Shown: piece after piece, positions 25,734-35,565 of the stretch
Layout of the letters: each line of letters opens with the position of its first letter
Numbering within the stretch: the stretch's first letter is position 1
Source of the DNA: an uncultured Tateyamaria sp.
Lineage (GTDB): Bacteria > Pseudomonadota > Alphaproteobacteria > Rhodobacterales > Rhodobacteraceae
Assembly: GCF_947503415.1 (NCBI RefSeq)
Contig: NZ_CANNDS010000004.1
Coordinates: 186,001 to 250,000 of the forward strand
Length of the DNA stretch: 64,000 nucleotides
Reading direction: 5' to 3'
Translations under genes and position numbers: made by a program
The notes under the pieces: model-generated
Database searches by the model: none
The model's input: only the letters and a program-made list of their open reading frames with translations
Told to the model about the DNA's origin: nothing

Positions 25734-26537
25734 CTATCCGTCGATCCGTGCGCCCATGATCGCTATGGCCTGCTGGTAGACGGTTGCCGCGTTCCACTGT
25801 TTGATCACAGCGAAGTTCGGTTGCCCCTGCTGATACCCACTTCCCGGTTTCCACCCTTTTTGCCGCAAGAAGTTGGCCGTGGAGGCAAGGGCATCCGTCT
25901 GGTTGTAAAGGTCCACACGGCCATCGCCATTGGCATCTATTCCATAAGTCAGCGCGTTGCCGGGCAGGAACTGTGTGTGTCCCAGTTCGCCATGTTTAGC
26001 ACCTTTGGTGCTACCGGTGATCGACCCTTGGTCCACCAGTTTCAGAGCCCCGATGGCATGCGGTTTAAAGAAATCCGAGCGGCGGCAGTCATATGTCAGC
26101 GTCACGATGGCCGATACAACCGAGCTGTCGCCCATGAAGCCGCCAAATGCAGTCTCCATCCCGTGGATGGCAATCAACACACCTGACGGGACGCCATATT
26201 GGCGTTCAAGCGCTGCATAAAAGTCAGGGTTACGCGCCTTGCGCTTGCGTCCTTGTGCGACAATCGTATCAGCACCGCGGATCTGCATGAATTTGTCGAG
26301 AGAGTACCGAAACGACTTTTGGTTGCGGTCTGCGGCAATGGTGCGCGTCGCGTATTGCGCATTTGCCAGGGCCTGCAAGCCGGGGGACTGAACGCCAGCC
26401 CGCTGGGCGTCAGCGGCAAAGGATGATTTCCATGTGTCAAAGCCCGCGGATGTATTCCCACACTGCGCCAAAGCGCCTTGCGCCAGGGTCATACCAACCG
26501 CAGCGCACGCACCGCGCGCCCAAATAGTCATGCGCAT
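25734..26537 (-). CDS. Lytic murein transglycosylase (MltB family)
   Basis: A 267-residue periplasmic enzyme that cleaves the MurNAc-GlcNAc bond of peptidoglycan to leave 1,6-anhydroMurNAc. A signal peptide (WARGACAAVGMTLAQGALA) is followed by the SLT_2 domain. The catalytic glutamate lies in AIHGMETAFGGFMG. The family motifs GELGHTQFLPGNALTYGIDANGDGRVDLYNQTDALASTANFL follow. It lacks the C-terminal peptidoglycan-binding domain found in longer members. The ATG 26535-26537 has GGAGG upstream; an ATG two codons in is possible. It is monocistronic. Confidence 0.92.
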   Translation of the reverse strand: MRMTIWARGACAAVGMTLAQGALAQCGNTSAGFDTWKSSFAADAQRAGVQSPGLQALANAQYATRTIAADRNQKSFRYSLDKFMQIRGADTIVAQGRKRKARNPDFYAALERQYGVPSGVLIAIHGMETAFGGFMGDSSVVSAIVTLTYDCRRSDFFKPHAIGALKLVDQGSITGSTKGAKHGELGHTQFLPGNALTYGIDANGDGRVDLYNQTDALASTANFLRQKGWKPGSGYQQGQPNFAVIKQWNAATVYQQAIAIMGARIDG

Positions 26538-26917
26538 TTCCAGCCTCCCGAATACCATACCGTTTCAGGATAACGTGTTGACCCACGCAAGCCCAAGTTC
26601 TTTTTTGATGGTCTCACGCCATGTGGGTGAGAATGAGATGCAGGCCCATAATGACGGAAGCGGCGATGCAAATGCGAAAGCAAAATTGTGTAGCGGACAT
26701 AACGAGCACCCAAAAACAACACTGGTTTAAAATACAGGTATGATCGTGGATGGCGCAATTTGATGCAAGTCAGGAATATATGACCTTTTCCATTTAGCCT
26801 TTTCGGAACCGATGGTGCGATGAAAATTCATGCGAAGGCGGGCCGTCCCGTCGCATCAGCGAACACCAAGCGTTCGAGGGCGGTCAGTTGTGCGTTGCGC
26901 GAGACGGCGCAGCGGTG
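26538..26917. other. 380-bp stretch without a recognised gene
   Basis: Upstream of the transglycosylase gene and downstream of the small membrane-protein gene. It contains AT-rich tracts that could hold the transglycosylase promoter, and one inverted repeat (26830-26856). No reading frame here has a plausible start and domain. Confidence 0.45.
26830..26856 (-). terminator. Inverted repeat, possible terminator
   Basis: The stem ATGCGA...TCGCAT with inner CGGG/CCCG and a 3-nt bulge lies about 60 bp beyond the stop of the small membrane-protein gene. On the minus strand the sequence after it is GAATTTTC, a weak U-rich tail. Confidence 0.35.
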
Positions 26918-27388
26918 TCAGTCTTTCACGAAGTGCTTTTCAGCCAGTGCTTCCAGTCCTTCGATATTCATGGCTTTTTTCTGATTTTCGACCATCCGTC
27001 GCTGACCCTCGTCGCTGGCCCAGTATCTCCCTTCTTCTTCGGAGAGCGTGCCCATGTTGAACCGGAGCATGACGCTTTCATTCTCGCGGCGTGCTGCGCG
27101 CCGTTCCGGGTCATTGGTGGCGGGCGCATACGCGACGGCCATCGCCTTTGCGCCAAAGATCACATTGTCGATGACATGTTTGTTCTTGGTGTACGTCATG
27201 GTCCCGAAAAAGGCCGCAGTCGGCAGACCAACAAGGACCGCAACACCCAGCAGGATCAGTTTCAGTCCGCCACCTCGCGGGTTTCTGTCGGGACGCTTGT
27301 GACCAGATGGGCCTGAAGAGGGAGGTGGTGCCGCGGCAGCCTTCTTTGCCTCCAGCCGAGCCAGCCGATCTTTAAAATCCTGTGACAT
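26918..27388 (-). CDS. Small single-pass membrane protein of unknown function
   Basis: A 156-residue protein. It has a short charged N-terminal coiled-coil segment (MSQDFKDRLARLEAKKAAAA), a Pro/Ser-rich linker and one transmembrane helix (LKLILLGVAVLVGLPTAAFFG, about 42-62). A C-terminal polar domain contains NDPERRAARRENESVMLRFNMG. The topology suggests an inner-membrane anchor with a periplasmic tail. I do not recognise the family. The ATG 27386-27388 is preceded by GGGGAAAAGAGA. It is monocistronic between the transglycosylase gene and glnA, read in the same direction as both. Confidence 0.65.
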   Translation of the reverse strand: MSQDFKDRLARLEAKKAAAAPPPSSGPSGHKRPDRNPRGGGLKLILLGVAVLVGLPTAAFFGTMTYTKNKHVIDNVIFGAKAMAVAYAPATNDPERRAARRENESVMLRFNMGTLSEEEGRYWASDEGQRRMVENQKKAMNIEGLEALAEKHFVKD

Positions 27389-27520
27389 GTGTCTCTTTTC
27401 CCCGAAGTAACGAGTTGATTGCGAGACCGCTATTCGGTGATCCCCGGCCATCGTGTTCTTCGATAAGAAGCATCAGCACTGCGGCAGACATGGGAAATTA
27501 TTCAGGCTCTTTTGGGACAA

Positions 27521-27550
27521 ACGAAAAGGGCGCCCGAAACGGGCGCCCTT
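27521..27550 (-). terminator. Rho-independent terminator of glnBA
   Basis: The perfect 11-bp stem AAGGGCGCCCG/CGGGCGCCCTT has a 3-nt loop and is followed on the minus strand by TTTTCGTTTG. It starts 22 bp past the glnA stop. Confidence 0.9.
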
Positions 27551-27571
27551 GAATGTCGTCTGTCTGAAGGA

Positions 27572-28975
27572 TCAGCAGCTGTAATACATGCCGAACTCGA
27601 CCGGGTGGGGCGTGTGTTCGTATGTTTCGATCTCTTCCATCTTCAGCGCGATGTAGCCTTCGATCTGGTCCTTGGTGAACACGTCACCGGCCAGAAGGAA
27701 GTCCATGTCGGCTTCCAGTTCACCCATTGCTTCGCGCAGCGAACCACAGACCGTCGGGATACCAGCCAGCTCTTCTGGTGGCAGATCGTACAGGTCCTTG
27801 TCCGACGGCTCGCCCGGATGGATCTTGTTCTGGATGCCGTCAAGGCCAGCCATCAGCAGCGCTGCGAAGCACAGATAGGGGTTGGCACTTGGGTCGGGGA
27901 AGCGGGCCTCGACGCGCTTGGCTTTGGGCGACTCGGTCCATGGGATCCGGACACAGCCCGAGCGGTTACGGGCCGAGTAGGCGCGCAGCACGGGGGCTTC
28001 AAAGCCGGGGATCAGACGCTTGTAGCTGTTGGTCGATGGGTTGGTGAAGGCGTTCAGTGCCTTGGCGTGCTTCAGGATGCCGCCGATGAAGAACAACGCT
28101 TCGTCGCTGAGGTCAGCATATTTGTCACCCGCAAAGAGCGGCTTGCCATCTTTCCAGATCGACATGTTCACGTGCATGCCAGTACCGTTGTCGCCCGCGA
28201 TTGGCTTGGGCATGAACGTGGCCGATTTGCCGTAGGCGGCGGCAACGTTGTGAATGACGTACTTGTACTTCTGCAGTTCGTCCGCTTGCTTGGTCAGGCT
28301 GTCAAAGATCAGGCCCAGCTCGTGCTGGCACGACGCCACTTCGTGGTGGTGCTTGTCGACCTTCATGCCCAAGCGCTTCATGGTGCTCAGCATTTCGGAG
28401 CGCAGGTCCTGGCTTTCGTCCGTGGGGTTCACAGGGAAGTAGCCGCCCTTGACGCCGGGACGGTGGCCCATGTTGCCCATCTCGTACTCGGTGTCTGTGT
28501 TCCACGACGCGTCTGTTGCGTCCACTTCGTAGGATACCTTGTTGATGCTGTTGGAATAACGCACATCGTCAAAGAGGAAGAATTCCGCTTCTGGACCCAT
28601 ATAAGCTGCGTCGCCGATACCTGTGGACTTCAGGTAGGCTTCGGCTTTCTCGGCCGTGCCGCGCGGGTCACGCTCATAGGCTTCGCCTGTGTCGGGCTCA
28701 ACGATCGAGCAGTGCACACAGATCGTCTTTTCCGCATAGAAAGGATCGACATAGGCGCTGGCCTGGTCGGGCATCAGTTTCATGTCCGACGCTTCGATGG
28801 ACTTCCAGCCCGCGATGGACGAGCCGTCAAACATAAAGCCTTCTTCGAGGAAGTCTTCGTCGACCTGGTCGGCCATGACGGTCACGTGCTGCAGCTTGCC
28901 ACGCGGGTCTGTGAAACGGATGTCGACGTACTCGGCGCCTTCTTCCTTGATCATGTCGAGAACGGGGTTGGCCAT
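27572..28975 (-). CDS. glnA: Glutamine synthetase type I
   Basis: A 467-residue dodecameric enzyme that makes glutamine from glutamate, ammonia and ATP, the main ammonia-assimilation step. Signatures visible: DGSSIAGW, the EAEFFLFD metal-ligand segment, [27 protein letters not shown] and NRSGCVRIP. The adenylylation tyrosine of GSI-beta enzymes is present in [11 protein letters not shown]. It follows glnB by 32 bp on the same strand, the usual alphaproteobacterial glnBA operon. Control by PII/adenylyltransferase is expected from the conserved tyrosine. Confidence 0.98.
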   Translation of the reverse strand: MANPVLDMIKEEGAEYVDIRFTDPRGKLQHVTVMADQVDEDFLEEGFMFDGSSIAGWKSIEASDMKLMPDQASAYVDPFYAEKTICVHCSIVEPDTGEAYERDPRGTAEKAEAYLKSTGIGDAAYMGPEAEFFLFDDVRYSNSINKVSYEVDATDASWNTDTEYEMGNMGHRPGVKGGYFPVNPTDESQDLRSEMLSTMKRLGMKVDKHHHEVASCQHELGLIFDSLTKQADELQKYKYVIHNVAAAYGKSATFMPKPIAGDNGTGMHVNMSIWKDGKPLFAGDKYADLSDEALFFIGGILKHAKALNAFTNPSTNSYKRLIPGFEAPVLRAYSARNRSGCVRIPWTESPKAKRVEARFPDPSANPYLCFAALLMAGLDGIQNKIHPGEPSDKDLYDLPPEELAGIPTVCGSLREAMGELEADMDFLLAGDVFTKDQIEGYIALKMEEIETYEHTPHPVEFGMYYSC

Positions 28976-29007
28976 TTCCTATGGGTCCTTCCTGTCTTGG
29001 AATTGAA

Positions 29008-30213
<1,206 letters not shown>

Positions 30214-30221
<8 letters not shown>

Positions 30222-31194
30222 CACATCAACCAACCGGCCCTCCGGGGTGTCAGCCCCGGATCGCGCCCGACCCGCCCCCCAAGGCGGGCGCGATGCGCCC
30301 ACCCTCGGGTCGGGCGCGATCCTAAGTTCGGACGCGGTGCGGGTTGTTGAAGCGCCCACGTCTTTGGCAAAGGTAACGGGCCACAAGTTCGACCACGGTC
30401 ACGCCTTGATCCTGTCAGGTGGTGCCGGGCGTACAGGCGCTGCCCGTCTGGTCGCGCGCGGGGCGCTGCGGATCGGGGCGGGCCTGGTCACGCTTGCCGT
30501 GCCGCCCGCAGCGCAGATGGAGGTGGCGTCGCAGATCACCGCCCTCATGCTGTCGCGTGTGGGGGATGCCGGCGCGCTGAACGCAGTGCTGGAGGATGAG
30601 CGGATCAACGCCCTGTGCCTGGGTCCCGGTCTGGGGTTCGAACGGGCCCGCGCGTTGGTGCCGGTGGCGGTGCGCATCAAGCGCGCACCCCACGTGGTGC
30701 TCGATGCGGACGCGTTGAGCGCTTATGCGGATGATCCAGCGGAGTTGTGCGACATGTTGCATGAGCGCTGTGTGCTGACGCCCCATGGGGGCGAGTTTGC
30801 GCGGCTGTTTCCTGACATTGCCGAAAAGCTGAACGCGATCCCGGACCAAGGGCCTGCCTATTCCAAGGTCGATGCGACCCGAGAGGCGGCGGCACGGTGT
30901 GGTGCGGTCGTACTCTTCAAAGGACCGGACACTGTGATCGCCCATCCGGATGGGCGCTGTTCTGTCCACGCGGCAGCTTATGGCCGCGAAGCGCCGTGGC
31001 TGGCCACAGCAGGCGCGGGGGACGTTCTTGCGGGGTTCATCACCGGGCTTCTGGCGCGTGAGTTTGATCCGATGGCGGCCTGCGAGACGGCGGTCTGGTT
31101 GCATGTCGAGTGCGCGCGCGTTTTCGGCCCCGGTTTGATTGCCGAGGACTTGCCTGAACTCTTGCCGCAGGTTTTGCGGGGGCTGGAGGCCTAA
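30214..31194 (+). CDS. nnrD: ADP-dependent NAD(P)HX dehydratase half of a split nnr gene
   Basis: A 326-residue reading from the ATG 30214, which overlaps the upstream TAG. It corresponds to the C-terminal YjeF/CARKD dehydratase of Nnr, which removes water from NADHX/NADPHX with ADP. Motifs: HALILSGGAGRTGAARLVARGALRIGAGLVTL, TPHGGEFARLFPD, VVLFKGPDTVIA and the phosphate-binding TAGAGDVLAGFITGLLA. The first ~45 residues are encoded by a GC-rich palindromic insert and are not family sequence; conserved sequence starts near KVTGHKFDHGHAL. No clear ribosome site precedes 30214, so expression may rely on coupling, on an in-frame start further up (30142) or on none. Its stop overlaps that of the convergent Hint gene. 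Confidence 0.82.
30241..30322. repeat. Multi-hairpin palindromic element at the nnrE/nnrD junction
   Basis: Three nested or adjacent inverted repeats are visible. The first is a 7-bp stem TCCGGGG/CCCCGGA (30241-30260). The second is a perfect 17-bp inverted repeat with arms at 30258-30274 and 30306-30322 (GGATCGCGCCCGACCCG and its complement). The third is an inner GGGCGC-GAT-GCGCCC hairpin (30286-30300). It resembles REP-like palindromic elements and sits precisely where the two Nnr domains should join. Confidence 0.8.
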
Positions 31195-31694
31195 GCCGCC
31201 TGCGCCCCGGTCATGGTCATCGCAGGGACCGACAATTCCAAACCATCAGCGTAGACCACGTGCGGGGCCTCGAACCCCAAGCGTACCAGCGTCATCTCGC
31301 GCGAACCCAATGATATGATGAATTCGTCGTCAATCAGGCAGCCTGCGGGCATGACGGCCTGTGCTGCACCACGGAGCGCCTGAGCACGCCAATCGCGAAC
31401 AAGCACCATCTGGGCGGCTGGAATGATCACATGGTGCGAAGGCTTGGTGTCGCCCAAGGACCCGGCCGCGATCTTAACCGCCTCGTCCGTCGTGCGATAG
31501 GACTGGATCGCAGTCAGTCGAACCGAACCTGCGTTCCGGGTTATGATGCGATCCCCGGGCGAGAGATACTCGACCGGAATTTCACCGTCTGCTGTCAGCA
31601 AAAGGGTGCCGGACACAAGTCCGACATGAGCAATATCAATGCGCAAAGGGGGCATCCGCCCGCCGATTTCGCGCCCGACCGTATTCGGCTTCAT
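31191..31694 (-). CDS. Hint (hedgehog/intein-type) domain protein
   Basis: A 167-residue protein with a Hint_2 domain: GLVSGTLLLTADGEIPVEYLSPGDRIITRNAGSVRLTAIQ is the domain opening, and PSHHVIIPAAQMVLVRDWRA and ALRGAAQAVMPAGCLIDD follow. Canonical self-cleaving Hint domains begin with a catalytic cysteine (C-F-x-x-G-T); here the position reads V-S-G-T, so autoprocessing is doubtful. Such proteins are frequent in Rhodobacterales and often uncharacterised. The ATG is at 31692-31694. It is convergent with nnrD; the stops overlap on CTAA. Confidence 0.8.
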   Translation of the reverse strand: MKPNTVGREIGGRMPPLRIDIAHVGLVSGTLLLTADGEIPVEYLSPGDRIITRNAGSVRLTAIQSYRTTDEAVKIAAGSLGDTKPSHHVIIPAAQMVLVRDWRAQALRGAAQAVMPAGCLIDDEFIISLGSREMTLVRLGFEAPHVVYADGLELSVPAMTMTGAQAA

Positions 31695-31821
31695 GGCGTC
31701 TCTTTCTGTAACCTGCCTCTAGGTTAGGATCACAATAGCTGAACACGCCTTTAATGTCGCGTGATTTTTCTTCAATTACGTCTCGCTTCCCAGCATGTGC
31801 TTTGCTAAGGGATGCGGCGTT

Positions 31822-31906
31822 GCGGGCGTGGCGGAATTGGTAGACGCACCAGATTTAGGTTCTGGCGCCGCAAGGTGTGGGAGTTCGAGTCTCCCCGCCC
31901 GCACCA
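31822..31906 (+). tRNA. tRNA-Leu (anticodon UAG)
   Basis: An 85-nt class II tRNA with the acceptor pair GCGGGCG/CGCCCGC, D-arm GGCGGAATTGGTAGACGC, anticodon arm CCAGA-TTTAGGT-TCTGG (anticodon TAG), a variable arm, T-arm GGGAGTTCGAGTCTCCC, and encoded ACCA end. It reads CUN leucine codons. Confidence 0.96.
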
Positions 31907-32096
31907 CGAGATACCGGGCTGCCGCCGTTGGCGCCTTGCAATCGTTCTGGTTCGCAATTCTCCCGTCCAAAAGATGCGATCCGGTCGCGCCGTCCATGGA
32001 CTTGTTATCGCGTCGCTTTCTGGGGTACCCGGTCTTCGGCACGACATTCACCTTTGCATTGAGAAACCTTTGAGCCTTTCATAGGTTTGGTAACTG

Positions 32097-33005
32097 ATGG
32101 ACCACGCACCAACGTCATCCAAACCACCAAAGGACCCTGCGCTGTGGTGGCGTGCGATCATGCATGTCATACGGCTCAACGATGAAAAGCATCTGGGGCT
32201 GATTGCGGCTGGCGTTGCATTCTATGCGATCCTCGCCGTGTTTCCGGGTATCGCTGCCACGATTGCGCTTTGGGGAATTGTCGGTGATCCGGCGCTTGCC
32301 CTTGAACAGATACAGGAATTTCAGGCGCTCATTCCGGCAGACGTTTATGCGCTGCTGGCCGGGCAGCTGGTAAAGCTGGCAACAACTGACGGGCTGACTC
32401 TGGGCTGGGCGTCCTTGTTGTCGTTCGGATTTGCGCTTTGGTCGGCGCGCGCGGGGGTGGCTGCGTTGATGCAGGGCCTTAACGCGATTTACGATGCCCC
32501 CAATCGGAGCGGCCTGTCCCATTATCTGCGGGCGTTCGTGCTGACGTTCAGCCTGATTGGCGTTGTCTTGACGGCCATGGCCTGCATCGTTGTCGTTCCG
32601 GTCATTCTTGCGTTCCTGCCTCTGGGGCCATGGGCCAATTTCGGGGTGGAGGTTGCGCGCTGGGTCGTTGGTATCGGTGTTCTTTTGGCTGGGTTTGCCG
32701 TGATCTATCGTTTGGGTCCAAACCTTGCCGGGCAGCGCCCACGCCTGATTTCGCCCGGTGCCACGTTTGCCGTTGTGTTCTGGGTGGCGGCATCGACGGG
32801 GTTTTCGCTCTACTTGCAGAATTTTGGAAACTACAACGAGATTTACGGCTCTATCGGTGCTGTGATCGTGATGCTCATGTGGCTATTCATCAGTGCGTAT
32901 CTTGTTCTTTTGGGGGGCGCGCTGAACGCCGAGCTTGCCCGGGCACGACGGGCAAAGCTGTCTATCCCAGAGCCATCAACCACATCCATGCCGTCAGGAT
33001 CGTGA
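32097..33005 (+). CDS. YihY/BrkB family membrane protein
   Basis: A 302-residue inner-membrane protein with about six transmembrane helices. The family start DEKHLGLIAAGVAFYAILAVFPGIAA, the motif WSARAGVAALMQGLNAIYDAPNRSG, and NFGNYNEIYGSIGAVIVMLMWLFISAYLVLLGGALNAE are all present. The family was once thought to be ribonuclease BN; that assignment is wrong, and the role remains unknown (possibly envelope transport). The start ATG 32097 lies 190 bp after tRNA-Leu. It is convergent with the AEC transporter gene, and the two coding 3' ends overlap by 44 bp. Confidence 0.92.
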   Translation: MDHAPTSSKPPKDPALWWRAIMHVIRLNDEKHLGLIAAGVAFYAILAVFPGIAATIALWGIVGDPALALEQIQEFQALIPADVYALLAGQLVKLATTDGLTLGWASLLSFGFALWSARAGVAALMQGLNAIYDAPNRSGLSHYLRAFVLTFSLIGVVLTAMACIVVVPVILAFLPLGPWANFGVEVARWVVGIGVLLAGFAVIYRLGPNLAGQRPRLISPGATFAVVFWVAASTGFSLYLQNFGNYNEIYGSIGAVIVMLMWLFISAYLVLLGGALNAELARARRAKLSIPEPSTTSMPSGS

Positions 33006-33891
33006 GCGCCGTCGCCACAAGAACAGACGTGGCAGCAACGCGTTTGGCGCGCCCGTACATGTTCGCGAAAATGTATCCATTCACGCCCGGCGCCATGGCT
33101 GCAGTCAATACGGTGGTCTTGAACGTGTCGGATGGAACAGACAGAGCAGTGCCAAACGTGAATGTAACCGCAGGGTGGATGAGCAGCGAGATAAAGCAGA
33201 TCATTGCGATCACGCGCGCGTCCCCTTCGGGCTTGTAATGCATCAACACGCCACCAAGGGCAAACAAGGCCGTCGGTAGGGCCGCGCGTATGACCAAATC
33301 AAGACCGTCACGCAGGACGCCCGGCAAGGTGATGCCTCCGAGATTGACGATGAACCCTGCGATGATGGCCAGCACCAGCACATTGCGGAACATGGCGCGC
33401 GCCACGCCGCGGATCATTGTCAGAGGAGAACCGCCGCGATTGCGCGCAATCTCCATCGCGGTGATGCCGACGCCGTAGCAAAAAGGGGAGTGGAACGCGA
33501 TGATGGCATAGGCCCCGGCAAGGGCTTCGGGACCGTAAGCGCGTTCGTTGATGGCAAGCCCAAGCAGCACCGAGTTCGAGAACAGGCAGCAAAAGCCGAT
33601 GGCAATGCTGTCTTCGATGCCGCGTTTGAAGATGTAGTAGGCGCCAAGCGTTCCAAGAGCGAACCCACTGGCTGCGCCCGCGTAGAAACTGATCAGCAGG
33701 CGGGTGTCGAGGCTGGTGGTCAGGTCGAGATTGGCGATGGCTGAAAAAAGCAGGCACGGGATTGCGAAATTCTGCGAGAATTTCATCAGGGCGTCCACGC
33801 CCTGAGCGGTGAAAAAGCCGCGCCAGACAGCGACATAGCCGAACCCGATCACCAGAAAGACGGGCAGAATGACGTCGAGGAGGGCTTGCAT
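32962..33891 (-). CDS. AEC family (auxin efflux carrier-type) transporter
   Basis: A 309-residue membrane protein with about ten helices. It opens LLDVILPVFLVIGFGYVAVWRGFF and has the AEC features MKFSQNFAIPCLLFSAIAN, FCCLFSNSVLLGLAINERAYG and the conserved ending TAAMAPGVNGYIFANMYGRAKR. AEC proteins are secondary carriers of small organic acids such as malonate or malate in bacteria; the substrate here is unknown. The ATG is at 33889-33891. Its 3' end overlaps the convergent yihY-like gene by 44 bp. Confidence 0.9.
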   Translation of the reverse strand: MQALLDVILPVFLVIGFGYVAVWRGFFTAQGVDALMKFSQNFAIPCLLFSAIANLDLTTSLDTRLLISFYAGAASGFALGTLGAYYIFKRGIEDSIAIGFCCLFSNSVLLGLAINERAYGPEALAGAYAIIAFHSPFCYGVGITAMEIARNRGGSPLTMIRGVARAMFRNVLVLAIIAGFIVNLGGITLPGVLRDGLDLVIRAALPTALFALGGVLMHYKPEGDARVIAMICFISLLIHPAVTFTFGTALSVPSDTFKTTVLTAAMAPGVNGYIFANMYGRAKRVAATSVLVATALTILTAWMWLMALG

Positions 33892-33920
33892 GATCGGGCC
33901 TCTGCGGGCGGTGTCAGAGG

Positions 33921-33960
33921 ACGGGAGCCTCCGGCGGCGGTTTATCTGGCAAAATGAAGA
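33921..33960. repeat. Short intergenic repeat-like string (clade type)
   Basis: A GC-rich stretch GAGCCTCCGGCGGCGG is followed by TTTATCTGGC and AAAATGAAGA, ending 4 bp before the stop of the minus-strand PhnP-like gene. A diverged string of the same plan (GC-rich, then TATTTT, then GAAGAAGA) lies at 36740-36769. From memory, strings of this plan recur between Rhodobacterales genes; a genome search is needed to confirm it. Confidence 0.4.
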
Positions 33961-33964
33961 CGGA

Positions 33965-34768
33965 TCAGGGCAGCGATACTGTCACGCTAAGCCCGTCATA
34001 GGCGGGTTCGATATGAGCGGCGGTTTCGGCCAGCACGGTGTCGTAATCGAGGTCGATATGCATGTTCGTCAGAATGGCGCGTTTCGGCTGGACCTTTGCG
34101 ATCCAGTCGAGCGTATTGGCGAGGTGGCTGTGCGTCGGATGCGGGTCGCGTCGCAAAGCATCCACGATCCATATGTCGAGATCGTGCAGATGCGCCCATG
34201 CGGCGTCCGGAATCGTTGCCACATCCGGAAGATAGACCACGTTGGCAATGCGGAAGCCCAAAGCATCTATGCTGCCATGTTCCACTTCGAACGGCGTGAA
34301 AGTGATTGGTCCGCCGGGGCCATCAATCACGGTGTCCCCATCGATCGTGTTCAGATCGAGGATGGGTGGGTAGGGTGACCCCTTCGGTTGCACGAAAGCA
34401 TATCCAAAGCGGCTGATCAGATCGTCTTGCGTGTTGCCATCCGCCCAGACCTGCAGCCTTTCGCGCATGTTGAACACGATCATGCGCAGGTCGTCGATGC
34501 CGTGGACATGATCAGCGTGCGCATGGGTATAGATCACGCCATCAAGTCGGCCGGTGCCCGTGTCCAGCAACTGGTTGCGCAGGTCAGGCGACGTATCGAT
34601 CAGGACAGTTGTGGTGCCAGCGTCGCTGGTTCGCTCGACAAGCAAGGAACATCGCTGACGTCTGTTCTTGGGGTTTTCCGGGTCACACGCCCCCCAGTGA
34701 CCGCCCAGCCGTGGCACGCCACCGGATGAGCCACAGCCCAAGATCGTGAATGTCAGCGTATCGCTCAT
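33965..34768 (-). CDS. MBL-fold metallohydrolase (PhnP-like phosphodiesterase)
   Basis: A 267-residue metallo-beta-lactamase-fold enzyme. It opens FTILGCGSSGGVPRLGG and has the zinc motif YTHAHADHVHGIDDLR, VLIDTSPDLRNQLL and the later ligands in FEVEHGSIDALGFRI and ILTNMHIDLDYD. Relatives include PhnP, which hydrolyses 5-phosphoribosyl 1,2-cyclic phosphate and other cyclic phosphodiesters. No phosphonate (phn) genes are adjacent, so a housekeeping role is more likely. The start overlaps the tatD stop by 4 bp (ATGA), so it is the last gene of a tmk/holB/tatD-type run. Confidence 0.88.
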   Translation of the reverse strand: MSDTLTFTILGCGSSGGVPRLGGHWGACDPENPKNRRQRCSLLVERTSDAGTTTVLIDTSPDLRNQLLDTGTGRLDGVIYTHAHADHVHGIDDLRMIVFNMRERLQVWADGNTQDDLISRFGYAFVQPKGSPYPPILDLNTIDGDTVIDGPGGPITFTPFEVEHGSIDALGFRIANVVYLPDVATIPDAAWAHLHDLDIWIVDALRRDPHPTHSHLANTLDWIAKVQPKRAILTNMHIDLDYDTVLAETAAHIEPAYDGLSVTVSLP

Positions 34769-35565
34769 TCGGGCACTGTGTAGGCCGCCGCCTTGGAGAA
34801 CAAGCGGTCAAAGTTCTTTTGGGTGCGTGCGGCGAATTCCGCGTAGTCAACGCCCATCGTGTCTGCCCCTTTGCGCGCCGTGTGGGCCGTATAGGCAGGT
34901 TCGTTGCGCTTGCCGCGATGCGGTGGCGGCGCAAGGTAGGGGGCGTCGGTTTCAACCAGAATGCGGTCCAACGGTGCCGATGCAAAGATGTCTCGCAAGT
35001 CCTGGCTTTTGGGGAACGCGGTGATGCCCGACATCGACAGGTAAAAGCCCAGATCAAGCGCTGCGTGCGCCAGTTCCTTTGACGAGGAAAAGCAGTGCAT
35101 GACGCAGGTGTAAGCGCCTTGACTGTATTCCTCTGTCAGGATGCGGGCCATATCATCATCGGCCGCACGCGCGTGGATGATCAGTGGCAGCGCGGTCTGG
35201 CGTGCAGCGTCAATGTGGATGCGCAGTGACCGTTTTTGAATATCGGCGGAGTCGGACGTGTAGTGATAGTCGAGCCCGGTTTCCCCGATGCCCACGAACT
35301 TCGGGTGTTGCGCCAGTGCGATGAGTTCGTCGGTGGATGCCATCGGCTCGTCGGCGGCACTCATCGGATGCGTGCCTGCGGCGTAGAACACGGGCGCGTG
35401 GGCCTCCGCAATGGCCCGTACCTGCGGCTCCAACCGCAGCTTGGTGCAGATTGTGACCATGCGGGTCACGCCTGCGTCTTTGGCATTCTGGATGATGTCG
35501 GGAAGCTGGCCCTCGAAATCCGGAAAGTCGAGGTGGCAATGGCTGTCGGTGATTTCTGGAGTCAT
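34765..35565 (-). CDS. tatD: TatD family deoxyribonuclease-type hydrolase
   Basis: A 266-residue metal-dependent hydrolase with a TIM-barrel fold. It opens ITDSHCHLDFPDFEG (metal-binding H-x-H). It contains FVGIGETGLDYHYTSDSADIQ, LPLIIHARAADDD, YTCVMHCFSSSKELA and the ending ILVETDAPYLAPPPHRGKRNEPAY, all diagnostic of TatD/YcfH. It overlaps holB by 4 bp upstream and the PhnP-like gene by 4 bp downstream, the conserved holB-tatD-MBL order. Its cellular role is DNA repair or quality control in relatives, not protein export. Confidence 0.93.
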   Translation of the reverse strand: MTPEITDSHCHLDFPDFEGQLPDIIQNAKDAGVTRMVTICTKLRLEPQVRAIAEAHAPVFYAAGTHPMSAADEPMASTDELIALAQHPKFVGIGETGLDYHYTSDSADIQKRSLRIHIDAARQTALPLIIHARAADDDMARILTEEYSQGAYTCVMHCFSSSKELAHAALDLGFYLSMSGITAFPKSQDLRDIFASAPLDRILVETDAPYLAPPPHRGKRNEPAYTAHTARKGADTMGVDYAEFAARTQKNFDRLFSKAAAYTVPE

